Shown in pieces: positions 9,646 through 17,965 of a stretch of DNA of 64,000 nucleotides (the stretch's first letter is position 1; each line of letters begins with the position of its first letter). The notes below the pieces were generated by a model. The model was not told where the DNA came from and searched no databases. It worked only from the letters and a program-made list of their open reading frames with translations. The DNA lies in the NCBI RefSeq assembly GCF_900102855.1, contig NZ_FMWD01000002.1, positions 124,001 through 188,000 on the forward strand, read 5' to 3'. A program made the position numbers and the translations under genes. The stretch comes from Thiohalomonas denitrificans (GTDB lineage: Bacteria > Pseudomonadota > Gammaproteobacteria > Thiohalomonadales > Thiohalomonadaceae).

Positions 9646-9858
9646 CTAATCCCGCTTCAGTCGATAGATCGCGCCGCAATAGGGGCAACGCGCTTCGCCG
9701 GTCTCCTCTAGAGGCAGGTAGACCCGGGGATGGGAATTCCACAAGGTGGTACCCTCCATCGGGCAATGCACCGGCAGATCCGCCTCGGTCACCTCATAGA
9801 AGCTTTCCGTGTTCGAGGTTTTCAGTGTCCGTTGCTGCTCAAGCGGGGCAGAGCTCAT
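9646..9858 (-). CDS. Small zinc-finger (zf-CHCC type) protein
   Basis: A 70-residue protein beginning MSSAPLEQQRTLKTSNTESF, chosen because GAGGGA precedes this ATG; an upstream in-frame start would overlap ilvE. The metal ligands are His-Cys in LPVHCPMEG, His in WNSHPRVYLPLE, and CPYCGAIY at the C terminus, the CHCC pattern. The bacterial relatives usually sit next to ilvE and LPS genes and resemble the NDUFS6 zinc domain. Molecular role unknown. It is 17 bases downstream of ilvE on the same strand and almost certainly in its operon. Confidence 0.78.
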   Translation of the reverse strand: MSSAPLEQQRTLKTSNTESFYEVTEADLPVHCPMEGTTLWNSHPRVYLPLEETGEARCPYCGAIYRLKRD

Positions 9859-9875
9859 AGCTGTTCCCTCTGTTC

Positions 9876-10799
9876 TTATCGCACGTAGGTGAGCCATTCC
9901 GGATGGCTGTCGCGTCGCCCGAGCACCTGATCGAAATACATGCTTTGCAGACGCTCGGTAATCGGGCCGCGACGGCCTTCGCCGATGGCACGGTTGTCCA
10001 CTTCGCGGATAGGGGTTACCTCGGCAGCGGTGCCGCTGAAGAAGGCCTCATCGGCGATGTACACTTCATCGCGGGTAATGCGTTTTTCGCGCACCTCGAC
10101 CCCGATTTCGGCCGCCAGCTGAACGATAGTGTCACGAGTGATGCCCTCCAGGGCCGAAGTCAGATCCGGGGTGTAGATCACGCCGTTGCGGATAATGAAG
10201 ATATTCTCTCCGGAACCCTCCGCCACATAGCCTTCATTGTCCAGCAGCATGGCCTCGTCATAACCGCAGGCCAGCGCTTCCTGCAGCGCCAGCATGGAGT
10301 TCATGTAGTTGCCATTGGCCTTGGCCTTGCACATGGTGATGTTCACGTGGTGCCGGGTATAGGAGGAGGTACGGATGCGGATCCCCTTCTCCATGCCCTC
10401 CTTGCCCAGATAGGATCCCCAGGACCAGGCTGCCACAATCACGTGCACCTTGAGGTTGTCGGCACGCAGACCCATCCCCTCGGAACCGTAAAAGGCCATG
10501 GGACGAAGATAGGCGGATTCGAGACCGTTCTCAGCCACCGCTGCCCGCTGCGCTTCGTTGATGGTTGCCTTGTCATAGGGCATCGGCATGTTGAGGATAT
10601 GCGCCGAACGGAACAATCGGTCGGTGTGATCCTGCAGACGGAAAATCGCCGTGCCCTTATCGGCGTTATAGGCTCGAACCCCTTCGAAGACCCCCATGCC
10701 GTAGTGGAGCGTATGGGTCAGCACGTGTGTCCGGGCCTCCCGCCAGGGGACCATCTCCCCGTCAAACCAGATGACACCGTCGCGGTCATCCATCGACAT
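9876..10799 (-). CDS. ilvE: Branched-chain amino acid aminotransferase IlvE
   Basis: PLP-dependent class IV aminotransferase catalysing the last step of Leu, Ile and Val synthesis (2-oxo acid plus glutamate). 307 residues from MSMDDRDGVIWFDGEMVPW. The ATG has a GAGGAGAAC leader, so the longer upstream frame, which runs into a repeat, is rejected. HTLHYGMGVFEGVRAY is the N-terminal family motif. CKAKANGNYMNS carries the PLP lysine, and VAEGSGENIF plus LEGITRDTI are the cofactor phosphate and substrate sites. FFSGTAAEVTPI near the C terminus completes the pattern. The small zinc-finger gene follows. The region upstream is a palindromic repeat element, so its promoter lies within or beyond that. 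Confidence 0.95.
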   Translation of the reverse strand: MSMDDRDGVIWFDGEMVPWREARTHVLTHTLHYGMGVFEGVRAYNADKGTAIFRLQDHTDRLFRSAHILNMPMPYDKATINEAQRAAVAENGLESAYLRPMAFYGSEGMGLRADNLKVHVIVAAWSWGSYLGKEGMEKGIRIRTSSYTRHHVNITMCKAKANGNYMNSMLALQEALACGYDEAMLLDNEGYVAEGSGENIFIIRNGVIYTPDLTSALEGITRDTIVQLAAEIGVEVREKRITRDEVYIADEAFFSGTAAEVTPIREVDNRAIGEGRRGPITERLQSMYFDQVLGRRDSHPEWLTYVR

Positions 10800-10835
10800 T
10801 GTCTCGTTCTCCTCGATACAGCGGTTTCTAGGACG

Positions 10836-10996
10836 TTTAACCGCAAAGGTCGCAAAGAGCGCCAAGGACTCGCTCCCGCGGTTTTCCGGACTCGGCGTGG
10901 AATCTTATCGCGGCAGAGCCGCTCCTACGCTATTTACCCCGGCAACCCACCTTTAGTCAGATTTCTTTGTGCTCTTTGCGACCTTTGCGGTTTAAA
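10836..10996. repeat. Intergenic inverted repeat (CCGCAAAGGTCGCAAAGAGC type)
   Basis: Two 22-base arms match perfectly as inverted copies: 10839-10860 and 10971-10992 (core CCGCAAAGGTCGCAAAGAGC). They flank about 110 bases of unrelated sequence between ilvE and glnE. Neither arm has a T-run, so it is not a simple terminator. Similar elements sit at 13993-14051, 28676-28768 and 30361-30480 in this window. Confidence 0.75.
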
Positions 10997-11008
10997 GCTG
11001 TTGCTAAA

Positions 11009-13894
11009 TCAGCCCGGCTCCATCAACCCCTGCCAAATGCGCACAACACCATCGGAATAATCGGCAAACTCATCGGCACCCACCACTGCAGGCCGGTCCT
11101 GCAGCGTCAACTGATGCACGCGCGCCCGATAGGCCCGAAAGGCGTCAGTCAGCAGGCTGACATCGACCGCGGGAATCAGGTCCCGTTCGGCAAGCCGCTC
11201 GAGCAGGCGGATATTGTCGGTGAATTCGACGAGGTCAGGGTACGTATGGGCCCAGGCCAGAACGGCATATTGCACCATAAATTCGATATCGGCGATACCG
11301 CCCCGGTCCTGCTTCAGGTCGAAACCTTGACTTCCATCCTTGCGAAGGTTGGCGCGCATCTTCTCGCGCATCTCGCGAACCTCCCGGCGCAGCTTCCCGA
11401 CCTCCCGCTTGTGACTCACCACCTCGGCGCGCACGGCCTGAAAGCGTTCGGCAATACCGGGATCTCCCGCCACCGGCCGTGCACGGACCAGAGCCTGGTG
11501 CTCCCAGGTCCAGGCGCGTTCACGCTGGTAATCCTCCAATGCCTCCACACTGGTCACCAACAGCCCCGATGCACCGTTCGGGCGCAGGCGTATGTCCACT
11601 TCATAGAGCTCACCCGCGGCGGTGCGGGTATTGAGCAGGTGTACCAGGCGCTGGGCCAGGCGGGCGTAAAAGACGGCATTGTCCACCGGCCTGGCGCCGT
11701 CGGTGGTACGCCCTTCACTGGCACCACTGTGGACGAAGACCAGGTCCAGATCAGAGCCGTAGCCGAGCTCTATTCCTCCCATTTTGCCGTAGGCAATAAT
11801 GGCAAAGCCCTTGTCGCAGGCGAGTTCATCACCGCACTGGGGACGGCCATGGCGATCCACCATGTGCCGCCAGGCCAGTTCCAGGACCTCGTCGAGGATG
11901 ACCTCGGCCAGAGCGGTCAGGTGGTCGGAAACCACCATCAACGGCACGGCCCCGGAGACGTCCGCGGCGGCTACCCGCAAGAGAATCGCCTGCTTGAAGT
12001 GACGCAGGGCATCCATCTGCTGCTCGAGGTCGTCCGGCGGGATACGGATCAGCCGCTGGCGCAGCTCATTGGTCATCTCATCGCGTTTGGGAGGCACATA
12101 CAGCGTGCGCGGATCGAGCAGCTCATCCAGCAGCTGCGGGTGCTTCTCCAGCAGCCGGCCAATCCAGGAGCTGGAGGCACAAAGCTTCACCAGCTGGGAA
12201 AGCGCCATGGGGTTCTCGACCAGCAGCGCCAGGTAGGCGGTGCGCCGGGCAACGGCACTGATGAGGCTCAGCAAGCGCTCCAGGGCTGTCTCGGGTTCGT
12301 CCATCGCCCCGGCGGCGCCAATCAACAGCGGCATCAACCGGTCCATGCGCCCCTTGCCGTGGGCCGACAGTGCGCGGTAGCTGTGGGATTCGCGGACGTT
12401 GGCCAGCGCCTTGAGTGCTTGTGCCGGTTCATTGAAACCGATCTGTTTGAGCGTATCCCGTGCCTGCTCATCGTCCTGTGTCGCCACCCACACGCCCTTG
12501 GTGTCCAGGATGTCGCTTTCGGCATGCTCCCGTTGTGGTGCGGCGAAGACCTGCTCGAAATGCTCGTGGACCCGGCGCATGTGCTGGCGCAGGTCGACTT
12601 CAAATGCCGACCAGTCGACATAGCCCATGGCCAGCGCGACCCGCATCCGGCCGGCGTCATCTTCCGGCAAATCGTGCACCTGTTGATCGGCGAATTCCTG
12701 CAGGCGATGCTCGGTATTGCGAAGGAATAGATAAGCGTCGACGAGCTCGTCAACGGCGAAGTCCGGCAGCAACTGAAAGCCGCGCAGGGCCTCGAGAACC
12801 GTCAGGATGGGTCGGCGCTGAAGGGTGGGCTCGCGACCGCCCCGGATCAACTGGAAGGCCTGGCCGATGAATTCCACCTCACGAATGCCGCCAGCTCCCA
12901 GCTTGACGTTGTTCTCCAGTCCCTTGCGCCTCACCTCCCGCTCGATCATTCCTTTCATGTCGCGCAGGGATTCAAAGGCGCCGTAATCGACATAACGGCG
13001 GAACACGAACGGCTTGAGCATCGCCATCAGTTCCTCGCCGGCCTGCCGATCGCCGGCCACCGGTCGGGCCTTGATCATGGCGTAGCGTTCCCACTCCCGG
13101 CCGTGGACCTGGTAATAGGCCTCCATGGCATCAAAACTGAGGGCCAGGGTGCTGGATTCGCCGAAGGGGCGCAGGCGCATATCGACCCGGAAGACGAAAC
13201 CCTCCGCGGTGGAGCGATCCAGGGCGGTGATGAGCCGCTGGCCGAGGCGGACGAAAAATTCCTGATTGGAGGTGCTACGGCGACCGCCGCGGGTTTCGCC
13301 CTCCTCGGGGTAGGCGAAGATGAGGTCGACATCGGAGGAGAAATTGAGCTCCCGGGCACCCAGCTTGCCCATGCCCAGCACCACCAACTGTTGGGTTCTG
13401 CCATCGCTGCCGCAGGGCGTGCCCTTCTCTTCGCACTGCCATTCGTACAGCCGAACCAGGGCGCCGTCGATGCAGGCCTCCGCCAGGGCGGAAAGATCCG
13501 CGGTCACCTCGCCAAGATCGGCATAGCCGGCCAGATCACGCCAGGCGATGCGAGTCATCTCCAGCCGCCGGAAGCGGCGCAGGCGTCCCCCCAGGTCGTT
13601 CTCGTCCGAAACGCCATCAAGCGCCGCATCAAGCCGCTGCCGAAGCTCACCCTCCCCATAGGACCGCTCCAGATCGCCACTACCGAGCAGCCCCTGCAGC
13701 AGGTCGGGATTCCGGCTACAGCTCCGAGCAACGAAATCGCTGAACGCCCACACCCTTGCCAGTTCCGCCGAGGGCTCGATCGGCTGGTCCGCAGCCTCGA
13801 GATAATTTCGCCAATGGGTCAGAACCCGCTCTCCCAGGGACTCCGGAAGTCCCTCCAGAAGTGCTTCCATCGAGGAGGTATTGACCTTTTTCAC
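11009..13894 (-). CDS. glnE: Bifunctional glutamine synthetase adenylyltransferase/deadenylase GlnE
   Basis: Controls glutamine synthetase by adding or removing AMP, in response to PII and glutamine. The 961 residues match the usual 940-1000. Two nucleotidyltransferase domains are visible. The N-terminal deadenylase half has LGMGKLGARELNFSSDVDLIF, and the C-terminal adenylylase half has YGKMGGIELGYGSDLDLVF; each holds a G-G/S-x-DxD metal site. Each is followed by a GlnD-type helical stretch (DMRLRPFG and DIRLRPNG). LRHFKQ near the middle is also typical. The start MKKVNTSSMEALLEGLP is the most upstream ATG and is preceded by a GTGAGCGG leader of only moderate quality. It lies between two palindromic repeats and appears to be transcribed alone. 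Confidence 0.97.
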   Translation of the reverse strand: MKKVNTSSMEALLEGLPESLGERVLTHWRNYLEAADQPIEPSAELARVWAFSDFVARSCSRNPDLLQGLLGSGDLERSYGEGELRQRLDAALDGVSDENDLGGRLRRFRRLEMTRIAWRDLAGYADLGEVTADLSALAEACIDGALVRLYEWQCEEKGTPCGSDGRTQQLVVLGMGKLGARELNFSSDVDLIFAYPEEGETRGGRRSTSNQEFFVRLGQRLITALDRSTAEGFVFRVDMRLRPFGESSTLALSFDAMEAYYQVHGREWERYAMIKARPVAGDRQAGEELMAMLKPFVFRRYVDYGAFESLRDMKGMIEREVRRKGLENNVKLGAGGIREVEFIGQAFQLIRGGREPTLQRRPILTVLEALRGFQLLPDFAVDELVDAYLFLRNTEHRLQEFADQQVHDLPEDDAGRMRVALAMGYVDWSAFEVDLRQHMRRVHEHFEQVFAAPQREHAESDILDTKGVWVATQDDEQARDTLKQIGFNEPAQALKALANVRESHSYRALSAHGKGRMDRLMPLLIGAAGAMDEPETALERLLSLISAVARRTAYLALLVENPMALSQLVKLCASSSWIGRLLEKHPQLLDELLDPRTLYVPPKRDEMTNELRQRLIRIPPDDLEQQMDALRHFKQAILLRVAAADVSGAVPLMVVSDHLTALAEVILDEVLELAWRHMVDRHGRPQCGDELACDKGFAIIAYGKMGGIELGYGSDLDLVFVHSGASEGRTTDGARPVDNAVFYARLAQRLVHLLNTRTAAGELYEVDIRLRPNGASGLLVTSVEALEDYQRERAWTWEHQALVRARPVAGDPGIAERFQAVRAEVVSHKREVGKLRREVREMREKMRANLRKDGSQGFDLKQDRGGIADIEFMVQYAVLAWAHTYPDLVEFTDNIRLLERLAERDLIPAVDVSLLTDAFRAYRARVHQLTLQDRPAVVGADEFADYSDGVVRIWQGLMEPG

Positions 13895-13992
13895 CGCTCA
13901 CACCGTCGGGCCGAAAAAACCTGATTGTAACAGGCGAAGAGCGGTTCCGGGGTCGGGGAACAGCGGACGGACGTACCACCGACTTGGGGCTT

Positions 13993-14051
13993 ACCACTGA
14001 GAGCACAGAGGGATGCAACAATCGCGGGAGGCCCTCTGTGTTCTCAGTGGT
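13993..14051. repeat. Intergenic inverted repeat (ACCACTGAGAACACAGAGGG type)
   Basis: Arms 13993-14012 and 14032-14051 are inverted copies matching at 19 of 20 bases, with a 19-base loop. It lies between glnE and the UdgX-like gene, which run on the same strand. The hairpin could slow transcription but has no T-run on either side. Confidence 0.75.
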
Positions 14052-14079
14052 TAACCGTCGTTCCGCCGGTGTGTGACTA

Positions 14080-14712
14080 CTAACCCAGGCGTTCCGCCAC
14101 CTGCCGCAGATCGGCGATGAAGCGCTCGGTTGCCTGGTGACGCTGGTCGGGGTCGGGAATGCGCAGTAGCGCGGAGGGGTGCAGAGTCACAAAGGTGGCT
14201 TCGGCCAGGTCAGTGGAGGAAAAGGTACTGCGAAAATCCATGAGGCGGACGTGGCGTCCGAAGGCGGAGACCGCGGCACTCGCCCCCAGGCATACCAGGA
14301 CCTTGGGGTGCAGGACAGCCATTTCCGCCTGCAGCCAGGGCCGGCAGGCGGCGATCTCGCGTTCGGTGGGCTTCTTGTGCAAACGGCGCCCGCCCTGTGA
14401 CTCCCATTTGAAGTGTTTTACCGCATTGGTGACGTAAGCCTTGTCGCGGGGGATGCCTGCCGCCTCCAGCGCCTTGTCCAGCAGACCACCCGCCGGGCCG
14501 ACAAACGGTTTGCCGGTTCGATCCTCCCTGTCCCCGGGCTTTTCACCCAGAAATACAACCTCCGCCGATTCCGGCCCCTCACCAAACACCGCTTGAGTGG
14601 CATTCTCATACAGGGGACAGCCCCGGCACTCTGCCGCGGCGGCCCTGAGCCGTCCCAGATCACGGGTGTCGGGGACAAACGGCACGGCAGACATTGGCGG
14701 TTTTCTGGCCAT
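14080..14712 (-). CDS. UdgX-like uracil-DNA glycosylase (family 4-related)
   Basis: Removes or captures uracil from DNA. The 210 residues (from MARKPPMSAVPF) hold motif 1 GEKPGDRED followed by GKPFVGPAGGLL, and motif 2 LHPSALLR near residue 178. Cysteines 29, 32, 123 and 141 match the four [4Fe-4S] ligands of family 4/UdgX enzymes. The stretch WESQGGRRLHKKP (residues 103-115) corresponds to the UdgX-specific loop (KRRIHQ in mycobacterial UdgX), whose His attacks the sugar and makes a covalent adduct with uracil-DNA; here it is His112. Plain family 4 enzymes lack it. The start is uncertain: ATG 14694 is six codons further in, and neither has a strong ribosome-binding site. Confidence 0.85.
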   Translation of the reverse strand: MARKPPMSAVPFVPDTRDLGRLRAAAAECRGCPLYENATQAVFGEGPESAEVVFLGEKPGDREDRTGKPFVGPAGGLLDKALEAAGIPRDKAYVTNAVKHFKWESQGGRRLHKKPTEREIAACRPWLQAEMAVLHPKVLVCLGASAAVSAFGRHVRLMDFRSTFSSTDLAEATFVTLHPSALLRIPDPDQRHQATERFIADLRQVAERLG

Positions 14713-14755
14713 ACGCGAAGGATAGAATGGAAAACCACAGGGACACGGAGCAAGC

Positions 14756-14796
14756 AAAAAAAACCCCACCGGGCGAGCCCGGCGGGGTTTTTTTCA
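14756..14796 (-). terminator. Rho-independent terminator of groEL
   Basis: A GC stem ACCCCGCCGGGC / GCCCGGTGGGGT with a three-base loop, flanked by A-run and T-run on each side, lies about 30 bases past the groEL stop. The T-run exists in both directions, so it can also insulate the UdgX-like gene from groESL read-through. Confidence 0.9.
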
Positions 14797-14824
14797 GTCA
14801 GCGACTGTGATCGAGCGCAGGGGC

Positions 14825-16483
<1,659 letters not shown>

Positions 16484-16541
16484 TTACCTCTCGACTATTC
16501 CTGGAAAACCTGACTATCGGTAGAGAAGACGTGGCGCTCGC

Positions 16542-16829
16542 TCAGTCGAGGATCGCCAGGATATCGTCTTCACTCATGATCAACAGGTCTTCACCTTCGT
16601 GCTTGATCTTCTGGCCGGCGTACTGGCCGAACAGGACAGTGTCGCCCTCCTTGACGTCGAGGGGGCGCACATCGCCCTTGTCGTTAACCTTGCCGTTCCC
16701 CGTAGCCAGTACTTCACCACGATTCGGTTTTTCGGCGGCGCTATCCGGGATCACGATACCGCCGGACGTGGTGCGTTCCTCTTCCATGCGACGGACGAGA
16801 ACACGATCATGCAAAGGACGAATGCTCAT
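16542..16829 (-). CDS. groS: Co-chaperonin GroES (HSP10)
   Basis: The heptameric lid of GroEL. 95 residues with the usual start [20 protein letters not shown], the mobile loop [18 protein letters not shown], and the C-terminal [20 protein letters not shown]. It is the first gene of the groES-groEL operon, about 70 bases downstream of the CIRCE operator. GAGAGAGGAAG ahead of the ATG is a strong ribosome-binding site. Confidence 0.98.
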   Translation of the reverse strand: MSIRPLHDRVLVRRMEEERTTSGGIVIPDSAAEKPNRGEVLATGNGKVNDKGDVRPLDVKEGDTVLFGQYAGQKIKHEGEDLLIMSEDDILAILD

Positions 16830-16897
16830 TATTCTTCCTCTCTCCTAAGCAATTTTTGAAATTGAGAGCCTGAAACAAGTGACCGAGTGTGGCGCTG

Positions 16898-16924
16898 TTA
16901 GCACTCACCTCGGTTGAGTGCTAA
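16898..16924 (-). promoter_or_regulatory. CIRCE operator (HrcA-binding inverted repeat)
   Basis: A perfect TTAGCACTC - 9 bases - GAGTGCTAA inverted repeat upstream of groES. This is the consensus CIRCE element bound by the heat-shock repressor HrcA, so groESL should be derepressed on heat or unfolded-protein load. hrcA is not in the window. Confidence 0.96.
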
Positions 16925-16951
16925 TAATATGTCCACATCGTTGAGAGTCAA
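16924..16951 (-). promoter_or_regulatory. Sigma-70 type promoter of groESL
   Basis: Read on the minus strand: TTGACT (16951-16946), a 16-base spacer, then TATTAT (16929-16924), which abuts and overlaps CIRCE by one base. A transcript starting a few bases later would begin inside the operator, as in other HrcA-controlled operons. Confidence 0.8.
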
Positions 16952-17101
16952 GGGACGACAGAAAAAAATATAGCCGCAGTTAACCCGGGTTTTTAATCCG
17001 TTCAGCAAGAAAAAGCCGGTGTGATCGCCTTAATGTCCGGGTCGGCACATCATCGGGATGGGTGAAAGTGGTCTCGGAGAGGCAGGAAAACTTCAGGAAA
17101 A

Positions 17102-17533
17102 TCAATCGTCCCGGTGAAAATCGCCTTCAATCGTACGTGGACCGCGTTCGTACTGGCCGGGCCCGCTGCCGGGCGGACCGAACATTCCGCGCTCGATAAT
17201 CTTCCAAATCAACTTGCGGCGAAGCGGCGGCACCAGGGCCAAAAACCCGATGGCGTCCGTAAAGAAACCCGGCGTCAACAGCAGCGCCCCGGCGATCACC
17301 AGTACAACGCCCTCGAGCATCGCGATGGTGGGCAGTTCACCACGCTCCATGGCCGTGCGCGCCCGCTGGAGGGTATAGAGCCCCTGAAACCGCAGCAGCA
17401 GCGCCCCCAGCGCCGCGGTGAATACCACCAGAAAAATGGTGAACGGGGCCCCAATCGCAGAGCCTACCTTAATCAGGATGTAGATCTCGATCAGGGGAAT
17501 AGCAAGAAACAGTAGAAACAGAATTCGGAACAC
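17102..17533 (-). CDS. fxsA: FxsA family inner-membrane protein
   Basis: A 143-residue integral membrane protein. FxsA was named for relieving phage T7 exclusion by the F plasmid when overproduced; its native role is unknown. The family pattern is clear: MFRILFLLFLAIPLIEIYIL, the central GALLLRFQGLYTLQRARTAMERGE, and the second hydrophobic stretch VLVIAGALLLTPGFFTDAIGF followed by PPLRR. The tail is charged and Gly-rich. It lies about 150 bases from the groESL promoter on the same strand, upstream of groES. The same pair are near neighbours in E. coli. Confidence 0.93.
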   Translation of the reverse strand: MFRILFLLFLAIPLIEIYILIKVGSAIGAPFTIFLVVFTAALGALLLRFQGLYTLQRARTAMERGELPTIAMLEGVVLVIAGALLLTPGFFTDAIGFLALVPPLRRKLIWKIIERGMFGPPGSGPGQYERGPRTIEGDFHRDD

Positions 17534-17638
17534 GCCAATCTTCCGGTCGGAGAAATGAATGTTTGCTCGACGGAGCTGTCAGTATAACGGGTTCGACAAC
17601 ACTTTACCTGTAAACATTCATTCGGTTATCTTCGAGCC

Positions 17639-17959
17639 ATGAGTGAATACCGCCTGGTGATTACCACCTGTCCCGACCAAAATTCCGCCGACGCGTTGGC
17701 TGCTTATCTGGTCGATCATCGGCTGGCCGCATGCGTCAATACGATTTCCGGCATGCGCTCGTACTACCAGTGGAAGGGCGAAGTCTGTAATGATGCGGAG
17801 TTCATCCTTCTTATAAAGAGCCGCGCCGACCTCTACCCACGTTTGGAAGAAACCATCGTCGAGCGTCATCCCTACGAGCTGCCGGAGGTGATCGCGCTGC
17901 CGATCGAATCGGGACTCGATGATTATTTACGCTGGATTGATGAACAAACCGGAAAATAG
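17639..17959 (+). CDS. cutA: Divalent-cation tolerance protein CutA
   Basis: A trimeric ferredoxin-like protein linked to copper tolerance, with unclear mechanism. 106 residues show the family blocks: VITTCPDQNSADALAAYLVD, LAACVNTI, SYYQWKGEVCNDAEFILLIKSR, HPYELPEVIALPI and the C-terminal YLRWIDEQT. The dsbD start follows 6 bases after the stop, the same cutA-dsbD order as in E. coli, so they are one operon. It is divergent from fxsA, about 105 bases apart, and that gap must contain both promoters. Confidence 0.96.
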   Translation: MSEYRLVITTCPDQNSADALAAYLVDHRLAACVNTISGMRSYYQWKGEVCNDAEFILLIKSRADLYPRLEETIVERHPYELPEVIALPIESGLDDYLRWIDEQTGK

Positions 17960-17965
17960 AACAAA

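Noticed and set aside
10967-12730. 587-codon plus-strand open frame
   Set aside because: It is antisense to glnE. Its sequence has no family likeness and its composition mirrors the GC-rich codons of glnE.
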